A DNA stretch of 64,000 bases from Ruegeria atlantica (GTDB taxonomy: Bacteria > Pseudomonadota > Alphaproteobacteria > Rhodobacterales > Rhodobacteraceae), in assembly GCF_013032505.1 (NCBI RefSeq), contig NZ_WQCG01000001.1:558001-622000 (forward strand), written 5' to 3'. The position numbers and the translations under genes are program-made. Under the pieces are notes generated by a model. That model was not told the DNA's origin. It saw only the letters and a list, made by a program, of their open reading frames with translations, and ran no database searches. This document shows positions 1 to 9,145 of the stretch, in pieces. Each line of letters begins with the position of its first letter. Position 1 is the first letter of the stretch.

Positions 1-449
1 CGCCCTTACCTGCCCCGGTTCCAACGGATCGCGTGGGCATGATTGGCCTTCGATCGGTGGACCCTGCAGAACGCGCAAGGCTGGAACAGGATCAAGCCAT
101 GCTGGCTGACATGCGCAGCATTGACGAGCACGGCATCAAAACGCCCTTGATCGCCTTCCTTGACCGCGTTCGCGCAGCAAATGGTATTTTGCACGTGTCG
201 CTTGATGTCGATTTTCTTGATCCCTCCATTGCCCCTGCCGTGGGCACCACCGTTCCCGGCGGCGCAACCGAACGCGAAGCCCATCTGGTGATGGAACTGC
301 TGCACGAAAGCGGTCTGGTCTGTTCACTGGATCTGGTCGAACTGAACCCGTTTCTGGATGAGCGTGGACGTACTGCAAAACTGATGGTCGATCTGGCCGC
401 ATCTCTGCTTGGGCGCCGAATCTTCGACCGCCCGACCCGGAGTTTCTGA
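1..449 (+). CDS. rocF: Arginase, C-terminal part (gene runs off the left edge)
   Basis: Hydrolyses arginine to ornithine and urea in the cytoplasm. Only the last 149 or so codons are present; the frame is open to the left edge, so the GTG at 33 and ATG at 39 are internal codons and not the start. The visible part carries the arginase/ureohydrolase signature SLDVDFLDP, whose aspartates bind the second manganese, then the GTTVPGG loop and a glutamate-bearing ELNPFLDERGRTAKL tail. Its stop overlaps the start of the next gene (TGATG), so the two are translationally coupled. With ctlX and ornithine cyclodeaminase it forms an arginine-to-proline catabolic operon. Confidence 0.93.
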   Translation, partial: PLPAPVPTDRVGMIGLRSVDPAERARLEQDQAMLADMRSIDEHGIKTPLIAFLDRVRAANGILHVSLDVDFLDPSIAPAVGTTVPGGATEREAHLVMELLHESGLVCSLDLVELNPFLDERGRTAKLMVDLAASLLGRRIFDRPTRSF

Positions 450-1369
450 TGAATTCTCTGCAATCTCCTTCCGCTGTCGTCATGGTTCGACCGCACGAGT
501 TTGTGTCGAACCCAGAGACTCGCCATGACAATGCGTTTCAGACACTGGCACACCGATCCGCTGAAGCGACTTCAGCAGCCGCGCGCGATGAACATGATCG
601 CGCAGTCGAGCAACTGCGCGATGCAGGCGTCACAGTTCATGTATTCGATGATCACGGTCAACAGAACACGCCGGACAGTGTCTTTCCCAACAACTGGTTC
701 TCGACACATCCCGGCGGGCACGTTGCGATCTATCCTATGTTTGTTCCGTCGCGTCGACGCGAACGCCGCACAGATGTTATCGAGTTGCTGAAACAGGAAT
801 ACCGCGTTCAGGACGTGATCGATTATTCGGGGCTGGAACAGGACGATCTCGCACTGGAAGGTACCGGAGCAATGGTTCTCGATCACGTCGGCCGCATCGC
901 TTACACGGTCAAGTCAAACCGCGCTGATCCCGTTTTGTTGGAGCGGTTCTGCACGAACTTCAACTACGAACCCATCGCGTTCGAAGCTAGGGACGACGCA
1001 GGCCGAGACGTTTATCACACCAATGTCCTGATGGGGATCGGCACACATTATGCACTGATCTGCCTCGACATGATCATCGATGCCGAACGCCGCGCGACCG
1101 TACAGGCGCGATTGGAAGAATCCGGTCGCACCGTAATTGATCTGTCCCATGACCAGATCGCAGACTTTGCCGGAAACACCATCGAGCTTAGTGGTCGTGA
1201 TGGGCTCGTGCTGGCTCTTTCCAGCCGCGCCAAAGATGCGCTGACACCCCAACAGACCGACATTATCGAAGACAGCGCCACTCTGCTGCCATTGTCAGTT
1301 CCAACCATAGAAACAGCCGGGGGGTCAGTACGCTGCATGATCGCCGGCATCCACCTTTCCCGCCGATAG
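449..1369 (+). CDS. ctlX: CtlX-type citrulline/arginine hydrolase (guanidino-modifying family)
   Basis: A 306-residue protein of the arginine deiminase/amidinotransferase fold, CtlX type, expected to hydrolyse a ureido or guanidino compound such as citrulline. Family hallmarks visible are the N-terminal MVRPHEF segment, PDSVFPNNWFSTHPGG (substrate-binding Asn/Asp region), the LEGTGAMVLD strand with the catalytic acid, the HTNVLMGIG histidine and a late cysteine in GGSVRCMIAGIHL. It starts inside the arginase stop codon. Position between arginase and ornithine cyclodeaminase supports a role in ornithine-yielding catabolism; the true substrate cannot be read from the sequence. Confidence 0.85.
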   Translation: MNSLQSPSAVVMVRPHEFVSNPETRHDNAFQTLAHRSAEATSAAARDEHDRAVEQLRDAGVTVHVFDDHGQQNTPDSVFPNNWFSTHPGGHVAIYPMFVPSRRRERRTDVIELLKQEYRVQDVIDYSGLEQDDLALEGTGAMVLDHVGRIAYTVKSNRADPVLLERFCTNFNYEPIAFEARDDAGRDVYHTNVLMGIGTHYALICLDMIIDAERRATVQARLEESGRTVIDLSHDQIADFAGNTIELSGRDGLVLALSSRAKDALTPQQTDIIEDSATLLPLSVPTIETAGGSVRCMIAGIHLSRR

Positions 1370-1375
1370 GAGACC

Positions 1376-2419
1376 ATGATGCAACCTTCTGACAAGGCGC
1401 TTGTGCCCTTTGTATCCGTCGACAACATGATGCGGCTGGTGCACCACATCGGGCTTGAAAAGATGATCACTCAGATCGCAGCTCAGATTGAATCCGACTT
1501 CAAACGCTGGGAGAGCTTTGACAAAACCCCCCGCATCCCGGCCCACTCACCCCATGGCGTGATTGAGCTGATGCCGACCTCGGATGGCGAGGCCTACGGG
1601 TTCAAGTACGTCAACGGCCACCCAAAGAACACGTCCGAGGGGCTGCAGACCGTCACCGCCTTCGGCCTCCTGGCTGACGTTTACACCGGCTACCCGACCC
1701 TGTTGACCGAGATGACAATGTTGACCGCGCTACGCACCGCCGCGACTTCAGCGTTGGTGGGCAGTTATCTGGCCCCGAAAAACTCGCGCGTCATGGCGAT
1801 GATCGGCAACGGCGCGCAGTCTGAATTCCAATGTTTGGCGTTCAAGGCCATGTGTGGAATTGACACCGTACGTCTGTATGACACCGATCACGCAGCGACC
1901 GAGAAGTGTGCAGCGAACCTCAAGAACACCGGACTGACGGTCGTGCTGTGCAAAACGCCCGAAGACGCCATCGAAGGCGCGCAAATCATCACCACCTGCA
2001 CAGCGGATAAGAAATATGCAACGATCCTGACCGACAACATGGTTGGACCGGGCGTGCATATCAACGCCATTGGCGGAGACTGTCCCGGCAAGACCGAGTT
2101 GCACCGAGACATCCTTCTGCGGTCTGAGATCTTCGTCGAATACCCCGAACAAACACGCATCGAGGGCGAGATTCAGGCGTTGGAAGACGACCACCCGGTG
2201 ACCGAGATGTGGCAAGTTATGACCGGTCAGGCCCAAGGTCGACGCGATGATCGCCAGATCACCTTGTTCGACAGCGTCGGCTTCGCGATCGAAGATTTCT
2301 CGGCCTTGTGCTACATCCAGTCCGCCATCAAAGGCACTGATTTCTTTGAACCTTTGGACATGCTGGCCGATCCGGATGATCCACGGGATCTGTATGGGAT
2401 GCTGATGCGGGCGAGCTGA
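1376..2419 (+). CDS. ocd: Ornithine cyclodeaminase
   Basis: A 347-residue member of the ornithine cyclodeaminase/mu-crystallin family, which converts ornithine to proline and ammonia with bound NAD. Seen: LTALRTAATSALVG, the dinucleotide-binding glycine motif MIGNGAQSEFQ and the HINAIGGDCPGKTEL segment with the catalytic aspartate. The length fits family members of about 350 residues. A good AGGAG lies just before the ATG at 1376, only six bases after the ctlX stop. It completes arginine to ornithine to proline and is followed directly by a strong terminator. Confidence 0.93.
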   Translation: MMQPSDKALVPFVSVDNMMRLVHHIGLEKMITQIAAQIESDFKRWESFDKTPRIPAHSPHGVIELMPTSDGEAYGFKYVNGHPKNTSEGLQTVTAFGLLADVYTGYPTLLTEMTMLTALRTAATSALVGSYLAPKNSRVMAMIGNGAQSEFQCLAFKAMCGIDTVRLYDTDHAATEKCAANLKNTGLTVVLCKTPEDAIEGAQIITTCTADKKYATILTDNMVGPGVHINAIGGDCPGKTELHRDILLRSEIFVEYPEQTRIEGEIQALEDDHPVTEMWQVMTGQAQGRRDDRQITLFDSVGFAIEDFSALCYIQSAIKGTDFFEPLDMLADPDDPRDLYGMLMRAS

Positions 2420-2442
2420 AGAACCCGCACTTCGCATCAACT

Positions 2443-2471
2443 AACCCCCGGTTCACCACCGGGGGTTTTTT
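2443..2471 (+). terminator. Rho-independent terminator after the arginine operon
   Basis: Perfect 10-bp stem AACCCCCGGT / ACCGGGGGTT with a 5-base loop, whose right arm runs into six T. It ends one base before the stop codon of the convergent dctM gene, so it separates the two operons; the T-tract orientation serves the plus strand. Confidence 0.9.
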
Positions 2472-3875
2472 CTATCCGGCGAGCGACGGTAGGTAGAGTA
2501 CGATACCGGGAAACGCCACGAGCAGCGCGATCGTCACGCCATCGGCGATGAAGAACGGGGTTACGCCTTTGAACACGTCCTGAACGCTCAGATCCGGACG
2601 CACACCTGCCACCACGAAACAGTTCAGACCAATAGGCGGCGTGATCAGGCAAAACTCGGCCATTTTCACCACCAGAATACCGAACCAAATCGCACACATC
2701 GGACCTGACATGCCAAAGGCGCTTTCTGCTGCACTGACCGTCTCACCCCCGTTCAGGGCCATGACCGCTGGGTAGACTACTGGCAGCGTTAGCAACAGCA
2801 TCCCGATGGCGTCCATGAACATGCCCAAGACGGCGTAGGCCAGCAGGATACAGATCAGGATCAGCATCGGTGACATTTCCAATGAGGTGATCCAGTCTGA
2901 AAACGCACCCGGAAGATCGGCAAACCCAAGAAACCGCACGTAAATTAATACGCCCCAGATGATGGTAAAAATCATCGCGGTCAGCTTGGCGGTTTCCAGC
3001 AGGGCCGACTTAAGCTCGGGCCACCGCATTCCGTGGAACAGAGCAAAACAGAAGACGATGAACGCGCCGATTGCCCCGCCTTCCGTTGGCGTACCCCAGG
3101 CTTGGTCTCCGAACGGATTATAGACAAAACAGATGATGATCAAAATCACCGCGACAATCGGGAACGCGCCGGGCAGCGACGCAAATCGCTGCTTCCAGGT
3201 GAATCCCGTGACCGGCGGACCAACGGATTTAAAAACAACCGCGATACCGACAATCAACAGGCCGTAAACAACAGCCGAGAACGCACCAGGGATAAAGCCG
3301 GCGAGCAGCAATTTCCCCACATCCTGTTCCACGATGATTGCATATATCACAAGGATTGCGGATGGCGGGATCAATGACGCTAAGGTACCGCCTGCCGCGA
3401 CCACTCCGGCCGCGAATTGTTTGTTGTAACCGACCTTCAGCATCTCGGGGATTGCGATCCGGGCAAACACAGCCGAAGTCGCGACCGAAGCACCGGAAAC
3501 GGCCGCAAAACCGGCTGTAGCGAACACAGTCGAAACCGCGAGTCCCCCTGGCACCCATGCAACCCAACGCTTTGCAGCCTCGAACAACGCGCGCGTCAGG
3601 CCTGCGTAATAGGCCAGATAGCCAATCAGAATGAAGGTGGGGATCAGGCTGAGCGTATGGGCGGCGACCTTGGAATGAGGCACCTGCCCGGCAGTCTTAA
3701 CGGCAACCGTCACTGCCTTGCCAAAGCGGTCTGGGTCGTAACCGAATTTGGCCCAGAAAATCCAAACCAGCCCAACAAGACCCGCGAGCCCCGCCGCGAA
3801 GGCCACGCGCATTCCCGTCACAACCAGAACCAGCAGGCCACCCGTGACCCACAGGCCAATCTCTATCGAGTCCAT
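2472..3875 (-). CDS. dctM: TRAP transporter large permease DctM
   Basis: A 467-residue, strongly hydrophobic protein with about twelve predicted membrane segments, matching the large subunit of tripartite ATP-independent periplasmic transporters, which moves the solute with a sodium or proton gradient. Typical family stretches are visible: GASVATSAVFARIAIPEM, AAGGTLASLIPPSAILVIYA and the C-terminal LITPPIGLNCFVVAG. An AGGA precedes the ATG, which lies three bases after the dctQ stop. Third gene of the dctP-dctQ-dctM operon. Substrate unknown. Confidence 0.94.
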   Translation of the reverse strand: MDSIEIGLWVTGGLLVLVVTGMRVAFAAGLAGLVGLVWIFWAKFGYDPDRFGKAVTVAVKTAGQVPHSKVAAHTLSLIPTFILIGYLAYYAGLTRALFEAAKRWVAWVPGGLAVSTVFATAGFAAVSGASVATSAVFARIAIPEMLKVGYNKQFAAGVVAAGGTLASLIPPSAILVIYAIIVEQDVGKLLLAGFIPGAFSAVVYGLLIVGIAVVFKSVGPPVTGFTWKQRFASLPGAFPIVAVILIIICFVYNPFGDQAWGTPTEGGAIGAFIVFCFALFHGMRWPELKSALLETAKLTAMIFTIIWGVLIYVRFLGFADLPGAFSDWITSLEMSPMLILICILLAYAVLGMFMDAIGMLLLTLPVVYPAVMALNGGETVSAAESAFGMSGPMCAIWFGILVVKMAEFCLITPPIGLNCFVVAGVRPDLSVQDVFKGVTPFFIADGVTIALLVAFPGIVLYLPSLAG

Positions 3876-3878
3876 GCG

Positions 3879-4508
3879 CTAATCCTGCCCTTCGAATTGT
3901 TCGGCTTCGGCAGCGGCCTGAGCGGCCGCATCCTGTATCAGTGGAACGGCTACGGGGCTTTCCGCCCCTACGATCAGCGCGCGACCATATCCCCAAACCT
4001 GAAGCAGCAGGCGCAGGCAAAGCACCGAGAACGCCACAGGTGCCAGCAGTTTGGCCGGCCAAAGCGGGATACCGATGTCGATTGAACTATCCCGGCTCCA
4101 CATTGGCGCTCCAAAATCAAACGAGCGGTCAAAATGGGACCAGCTGCCCCACACTAAGGCCAGCATTAGCAGCAGGATCAGAAGAACCGAGATAAGCTCG
4201 AACAACCAAAGCGCCCGTCCATGTAGACGCGAGATGACAATGTCCATCCGGATGTGACCGCCATCGCGCTGTACATATGAAATGCCCAAAAACGCTATCA
4301 ATGGCATCGCCTGTTCGATCCAGTCGACATACCCGGGCAAAGGTGCATTGATCGCATTGCGTCCGCTGACCGAGACCACTGCCAGAACCATAAGGCTGAA
4401 CACGGCGATACCGCTGATCAGAGCCAGAAACCGTTCCAACCTCAGCAACTTACGATCCAAAGAACTCAGGAGGCTGCTGTCCTCAAGCACCGTGGCCTGT
4501 CCTGCCAT
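3879..4508 (-). CDS. dctQ: TRAP transporter small permease DctQ
   Basis: A 209-residue inner-membrane protein with four hydrophobic helices, the usual plan of the small TRAP subunit. The segment MPLIAFLGISYVQRDGGHIRMDI corresponds to the conserved DctQ core (W/F-L-G-x-x-x-x-x-R-x-x-H-I-x-x-D). The N-terminal 30 residues and C-terminal 40 residues are hydrophilic; the tail is alanine- and glutamate-rich. GGGGAA precedes the ATG at 4508. It lies between dctP and dctM and is separated from dctP by a stable hairpin. Confidence 0.9.
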   Translation of the reverse strand: MAGQATVLEDSSLLSSLDRKLLRLERFLALISGIAVFSLMVLAVVSVSGRNAINAPLPGYVDWIEQAMPLIAFLGISYVQRDGGHIRMDIVISRLHGRALWLFELISVLLILLLMLALVWGSWSHFDRSFDFGAPMWSRDSSIDIGIPLWPAKLLAPVAFSVLCLRLLLQVWGYGRALIVGAESPVAVPLIQDAAAQAAAEAEQFEGQD

Positions 4509-4536
4509 TGCGGTGTTCCCCTGTATTTTATTGGTG

Positions 4537-4562
4537 TCCGGGCGCCCTGATAGGCACCCGGA
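4537..4562 (-). other. Intercistronic hairpin between dctP and dctQ
   Basis: A 10-bp stem, with a single G-U pair on the minus-strand RNA, and a 6-base loop fill the short gap after the dctP stop. No T-run follows, so a processing or mRNA-stabilising hairpin, or partial attenuator, is more likely than a full terminator. It would help make more binding protein than permease. Confidence 0.6.
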
Positions 4563-4570
4563 TTTAGTGC

Positions 4571-5587
4571 TTAGTTGCCGCTACGTTGCTGTTCCAGCGT
4601 GGACTGGACCAGGTCGTACAGGTCCTGCGCAGGCAGACCCTGAGCGGACATATCCGCAATCCATTGCTCGCGGATCGGGTCAGCGGCCTTTGTGCGGAAC
4701 TCGGCGATCACGGCGTCGTCGATCTGTACTTTTTTGACGCCCTTTTCATCCAAAACACTGTCCCACTGGTCTAGCAGCGTTCCGTAGTTGGCCAGATAGT
4801 GATCAATTGCTTCATCGATCGAGCTGTCCAACGCTTCGCGATGCTCGGCAGGTAGTGCCTCATAGGCGTTAATGTTGACAACAACCGGGCAGTTCACGGT
4901 TCCAGGGTTCAGGTTGGCTGTCCACCAGTCCGCTTCGTTGATCGTGCCAAAGGACAGGTGCGCGTGCTGCGCAAAGGCGACGGTGTCCACAACACCCGAT
5001 TCCATAGCATTGAACGCCTCGGTTGCGGGAACCGAGGTCGGCACACCACCAACGGCTTCGAATGCCTGGCCAAGACCGCCCGTAGCGCGGACGCGCATCC
5101 CTTCAAACTCGGCTAGTTCATCGCGCGGATCACCGGTACCAACGAGATTGTATTGAGGCATCGGCGAGGTCATGATGATACGCGCATTCCACTGCGCCAT
5201 CTCATCCTTAACGGCGGGATGGTCGTAGACCGCGTGGCTGACGGCAACTTCCTCGTCAAGATTACCGACGCCCAGGAACGGCAGTTCAAGAACGGTGATC
5301 GCGCGGTTTTTGTCGCGATGGTAACCGGCACAGAATTGAGCCATTTCAAACGCGCCGATTTCGATGCCATCCAGATTTTCGCGCGGTTTGGACAGGCCAC
5401 CATAGCTGACATTGATGGTGAAATCGCCGTTTGTCTTTTCGCTGACCAGTTCGGCCAGTTTCTCGACATGCTCAGTAAACGCCCGACGTTTGCCCCACAC
5501 CGAGGCATTCCATTCAGTTGCGGCTGCCTCGGACACGAAAGCAACACACAGGGCGGCCACAGCAGAGCCGCTCAGAATCTTTTTCAT
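4571..5587 (-). CDS. dctP: TRAP transporter substrate-binding protein DctP
   Basis: A 338-residue periplasmic solute-binding protein. The start is set at the fifth codon of the longest frame because GGGAG stands 8 bases upstream of that ATG and it opens a classic signal peptide (MKKILSGSAVAALC, cleavage near SEAAA-TEW). The DctP family pattern is visible: EKLAELVSEKTNGDFTINV near the N-terminus, ELPFLGVG, then the hinge region GMRVRATGGLGQAFEAVGG and VPATEAFNAMESGVVD with the carboxylate-binding arginine. First gene of its operon. The ligand cannot be told, since the gene lies apart from any diagnostic enzyme. Confidence 0.92.
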   Translation of the reverse strand: MKKILSGSAVAALCVAFVSEAAATEWNASVWGKRRAFTEHVEKLAELVSEKTNGDFTINVSYGGLSKPRENLDGIEIGAFEMAQFCAGYHRDKNRAITVLELPFLGVGNLDEEVAVSHAVYDHPAVKDEMAQWNARIIMTSPMPQYNLVGTGDPRDELAEFEGMRVRATGGLGQAFEAVGGVPTSVPATEAFNAMESGVVDTVAFAQHAHLSFGTINEADWWTANLNPGTVNCPVVVNINAYEALPAEHREALDSSIDEAIDHYLANYGTLLDQWDSVLDEKGVKKVQIDDAVIAEFRTKAADPIREQWIADMSAQGLPAQDLYDLVQSTLEQQRSGN

Positions 5588-6014
5588 ATTGATTTCTCCC
5601 ATTGCTGCACCCCCTTGCCGGGGCGCTTGCGATCAAAGCTAGCGCCAACATGGGTATGTGCCAACCCCCGGCCATCATTCGCGGCCAGCAAGTCGCGACT
5701 TCGTTGAGCGCTAACAACCAAAAGGTGAGTCGCAGATTCAAATTAGATGGAAACAGGCGACGGATTTCTGCTGAAATTTTCGTTACACTCAAAAGTATGT
5801 AAAATAATTGTTTTTCCTGATCGAAGCTACTTTGTTTACAAATTGATCCCGGGGCAAAAAAATAATTTACAAACTAATCGTGAAAAAACGGTAATTTATT
5901 TCCTTGTTTTCACCTCTCCGTATTATTGCGCACAAGGAGGAAACAGATCGACATCGCCCGTTCAGCAGGCAAAATCGATCTGATTCAATATGGTCCAGAG
6001 GGAGGAGCCTCAGA
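5588..6014. promoter_or_regulatory. Divergent dctP/acsA control region with two TTTACAAA boxes
   Basis: A 427-base stretch without a gene, AT-rich (about 5750-5910) against GC-rich surroundings, so promoters for both directions probably lie here. TTTACAAA occurs at 5835-5842 and again at 5866-5873, 31 bases apart; the first copy sits in the imperfect palindrome TTTGTTTACAAA. This resembles the TTTGCAAA pairs described for short-chain fatty acyl-CoA regulators (PccR/ScfR) of Rhodobacteraceae, which would suit an acetate gene, but the match is not exact. GGAGGAG at 6001 is the acsA ribosome binding site. I see no RNA gene here. Confidence 0.45.
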
Positions 6015-7979
6015 ATGACAACCGCTGCCCAGGCAGAAGCCAATACCTTTCCGCCATCCGCCGAAACCGTAGCTCGCTCGCATGTAAATGCTGAAAAATA
6101 CAACGAAATGTATGCGGCCTCGATCAACGATCCCGTCGCTTTCTGGGACGAACAAGGCAAACGTGTCGACTGGATCAAGCCCTACACCCAGGTCAAGGAC
6201 GTCAGCTATGATTTCGGCTCGGTTGGAATCAACTGGTATGCAGACGGGACACTGAACGTTTCGGCCAACTGCCTGGACCGTCACCTGAAAACCCGCGGCG
6301 ATCAAACCGCGATCATCTGGGAGCCGGATGATCCAAACGACGAAGCCCAGCACATCACCTATGCTGAGCTGCACCGCCGCACGTGCCGGATGGCCAATAT
6401 TCTGGAGACCATGGGCGTGCGTAAGGGCGACCGGGTCGTGATCTATATGCCGATGATCCCCGAGGCCGCCTATGCCATGTTGGCCTGTGCGCGCATCGGC
6501 GCGATCCACTCTATCGTTTTTGCAGGGTTCTCGCCTGATGCTCTGGCGGCTCGTGTAAATGGCTGCGACGCAAAGGTTCTGATCACCGCCGATGAGGCCC
6601 CGCGTGGTGGTCGCAAAACCCCACTGAAATCCAACGCTGACGCCGCCCTGCTGCACTGCAAGGACACCGTTAAATGTCTGGTCGTCAAGCGCACTGGTGG
6701 TCAGACCACCTGGATCGACGGTCGCGACTATGACTACAACGAAATGGCGCTTGAAGCGGATGACTACTGCGCGCCCACGGAGATGAACGCCGAGGATCCG
6801 TTGTTCATCCTCTACACCTCCGGCTCGACTGGGCAACCCAAGGGTGTGGTACATACCACCGGCGGATATCTGGTCTATGCTGCAATGACGCACGAGATCA
6901 CCTTTGATTACCAAGAGGGCGACGTCTACTGGTGCACGGCGGATGTGGGCTGGGTCACCGGCCACAGCTATATCGTCTATGGCCCATTGGCCAATGGCGC
7001 AACGACACTGATGTTCGAAGGCGTCCCAACCTTTCCTGATGCGGGCCGGTTCTGGGAAGTTTGCGCCAAGCACAATGTCAATCAGTTCTATACCGCACCA
7101 ACCGCGATCCGCGCTTTGATGGGGCAAGGTAATGAATGGGTCGAGAAGCACGATCTGAGCGATCTGAAAATCCTCGGTACCGTTGGTGAACCGATCAACC
7201 CCGAAGCCTGGAACTGGTACAATGAGGTAGTCGGCAAAGGCAATTGCCCCATCGTAGATACATGGTGGCAGACCGAGACTGGTGGTCATCTGATGACTCC
7301 CCTGCCCGGCGCGCACGCGATGAAGCCGGGCGCAGCGATGAAACCATTCTTCGGCATTCAGCCGGTCGTGCTAGACCCGCAATCTGGTGTCGAGATCAAC
7401 GGAAACGGTGTCGAAGGCGTTCTGTGCATCAAAGACAGCTGGCCGGGTCAGATGCGCACCGTCTGGGGTGATCATGAACGGTTCGAGAAGACCTATTTCT
7501 CGGATTACAAAGGTTACTACTTTACCGGTGACGGTTGCCGCCGTGATGAAGATGGCGACTACTGGATCACCGGTCGTGTCGACGACGTAATCAACGTCTC
7601 GGGCCACCGCATGGGCACGGCCGAGGTCGAAAGCGCTCTGGTCGCGCACGCCGCGGTCGCCGAAGCTGCCGTGGTCGGCTATCCGCATGAAATCAAAGGA
7701 CAAGGTATCTATTGCTACGTCACTTTGATGAATGACCGCGAGCCGTCGGATGAGCTGCTGAAAGAGCTGCGCACCTGGGTCCGGACCGAGATCGGCCCGA
7801 TTGCGTCGCCCGACGTGATCCAATGGGCACCCGGTCTGCCCAAGACCCGTTCAGGCAAGATCATGCGCCGTATCCTGCGCAAAATTGCCGAGAACGACTT
7901 TGGCGCATTGGGTGACACTTCGACACTTGCCGATCCATCGGTGGTCGAAGACCTGATCGAAAACCGTGCAAACAAGTGA
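6015..7979 (+). CDS. acsA: Acetyl-CoA synthetase
   Basis: A 654-residue AMP-forming acyl-CoA synthetase that makes acetyl-CoA from acetate, ATP and CoA. The ATG at 6015 follows GGGAGGAGCCTC; the longer frame upstream lacks family similarity. Seen in order: the P-loop [20 protein letters not shown] beginning near residue 267, the acetate-pocket [30 protein letters not shown], and [12 protein letters not shown] with Lys615, the lysine normally acetylated to switch the enzyme off. Length and motifs fit AcsA rather than propionyl-CoA synthetase. Upstream of adk and of an acetate-type symporter, it defines an acetate assimilation block. Confidence 0.95.
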   Translation: MTTAAQAEANTFPPSAETVARSHVNAEKYNEMYAASINDPVAFWDEQGKRVDWIKPYTQVKDVSYDFGSVGINWYADGTLNVSANCLDRHLKTRGDQTAIIWEPDDPNDEAQHITYAELHRRTCRMANILETMGVRKGDRVVIYMPMIPEAAYAMLACARIGAIHSIVFAGFSPDALAARVNGCDAKVLITADEAPRGGRKTPLKSNADAALLHCKDTVKCLVVKRTGGQTTWIDGRDYDYNEMALEADDYCAPTEMNAEDPLFILYTSGSTGQPKGVVHTTGGYLVYAAMTHEITFDYQEGDVYWCTADVGWVTGHSYIVYGPLANGATTLMFEGVPTFPDAGRFWEVCAKHNVNQFYTAPTAIRALMGQGNEWVEKHDLSDLKILGTVGEPINPEAWNWYNEVVGKGNCPIVDTWWQTETGGHLMTPLPGAHAMKPGAAMKPFFGIQPVVLDPQSGVEINGNGVEGVLCIKDSWPGQMRTVWGDHERFEKTYFSDYKGYYFTGDGCRRDEDGDYWITGRVDDVINVSGHRMGTAEVESALVAHAAVAEAAVVGYPHEIKGQGIYCYVTLMNDREPSDELLKELRTWVRTEIGPIASPDVIQWAPGLPKTRSGKIMRRILRKIAENDFGALGDTSTLADPSVVEDLIENRANK

Positions 7980-7986
7980 GGATGTG

Positions 7987-8670
7987 ATGGACGCTGCCAC
8001 GATCACCACACCCGCTGTTCTGATCCTTCTCGGCCCTCCGGGTGCCGGGAAGGGAACACAGGCCCGTATGCTAGAGGATAAGTTCGGGCTGGTTCAACTC
8101 AGCACCGGCGACCTGCTGCGCGCCGCAGTCGCGGCAGAAACCGATGCAGGCAAAGCCGCAAAGGCCGTGATGGAAGCTGGTGATCTGGTCAGCGACGACA
8201 TCGTCATTGCCATCCTTCGTGATCGCCTAGCTGAACCGGATTGCGCCAAGGGCGTCATTCTGGACGGCTTTCCACGCACCACGGTTCAGGCCGAGGCGCT
8301 GGACGGGTTGCTGTCGGAAACTGGGCAGAAGATCAACGCCGCCATCAGCCTTGAAGTCGAAGATGGTGAAATGGTGATCCGTATCTCGGGCCGCTACACC
8401 TGCGCCGGATGTGGCGAAGGGTTCCATGACACGTTCAAGATCCCTGCCATTAAAGGCAAATGCGACAAATGCGGCAGCACGGAATTCAAGCGCCGCGCTG
8501 ATGATAATGCCGAAACCGTCGCCTCACGTCTGGCGGCCTATCATGCGCAAACCGCGCCGCTGATTACCTATTACCAAGACCACGGTGTTCTGAAAGGTCT
8601 GAACGCCATGGGAAATATCGAAAACATCGCTGGCAATCTGGAAAGGATAGTCAGCGACGCGATGAACTAA
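7987..8670 (+). CDS. adk: Adenylate kinase, zinc-lid type
   Basis: A 227-residue adenylate kinase, interconverting ATP + AMP and two ADP. P-loop GPPGAGKG at residues 16-23; NMP-binding ILDGFPRT; lid with four cysteines (CAGCG and CDKCG) that bind zinc in this subclass; RADDN and ETVASRL in the late core. The ATG at 7987 with GAGG upstream is preferred over an in-frame GTG at 7966 that would overlap acsA. Placed right after acsA, it probably serves to recycle the AMP produced by acetate activation, additional to a housekeeping copy near ribosomal genes that this window does not show. Confidence 0.94.
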   Translation: MDAATITTPAVLILLGPPGAGKGTQARMLEDKFGLVQLSTGDLLRAAVAAETDAGKAAKAVMEAGDLVSDDIVIAILRDRLAEPDCAKGVILDGFPRTTVQAEALDGLLSETGQKINAAISLEVEDGEMVIRISGRYTCAGCGEGFHDTFKIPAIKGKCDKCGSTEFKRRADDNAETVASRLAAYHAQTAPLITYYQDHGVLKGLNAMGNIENIAGNLERIVSDAMN

Positions 8671-8855
8671 GGGAAGACGGCCCGCCCTGAATAAGGGCCC
8701 AATTCCTAAAGAAAAACTTCAAAGGACCCGCCCTGGCGGACCGGAGAAGTCTTGCCTGATGCCACCCTGGCATTCGGCATATCGAAAAGCGGCCCCGCGC
8801 ATTGGAGGTTTAGGACAACGGGCCGCCTATGGAAGAAGCGAAGGAGGAACCCGCA

Positions 8856-9140
8856 ATGGCGGATCAATCAACAAACTCCGCGCAGACTGCCGAGGCCGAC
8901 AAGGGCTATTGGCAGGCGAACCTGCGTCTCATCTACATCAGCCTCGTGATCTGGGCGCTGGTGTCTTTTGGATTCGGCATATTGCTGCGTCCGCTGCTGT
9001 CTGGCATCGCCGTTGGCGGCACCGATCTGGGCTTTTGGTTCGCTCAGCAGGGATCAATCCTGGTCTTTCTGGTGCTGATCTTCAACTACGCCTGGCGCAT
9101 GAACAAGCTGGACGCCGAATACGGCGTGGATGAGGAGTAA
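8856..9140 (+). CDS. DUF4212 small membrane subunit of a sodium/solute symporter
   Basis: A 94-residue protein with two hydrophobic helices (about residues 25-45 and 60-80), ending NYAWRMNKLDAEYGVDEE, typical of the DUF4212 family that is encoded just before VC_2705-type symporters and thought to act as their accessory subunit. The ATG at 8856 follows AAGGAGGAA; an in-frame ATG at 8829 lies upstream of that ribosome binding site and is rejected. It ends five bases before the symporter start. The 185 bases between adk and this gene show no convincing terminator or gene. Confidence 0.9.
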   Translation: MADQSTNSAQTAEADKGYWQANLRLIYISLVIWALVSFGFGILLRPLLSGIAVGGTDLGFWFAQQGSILVFLVLIFNYAWRMNKLDAEYGVDEE

Positions 9141-9145
9141 GCGGA

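Noticed and set aside
5985-7316. 443-codon minus-strand frame across acsA
   Set aside because: Lies entirely opposite a clearly conserved gene; composition typical of an antisense frame.
8671-8855. Short GGCCC/GGGCC pairing after adk as a terminator
   Set aside because: Five-base stem with a long loop and no T-run; too weak to call.
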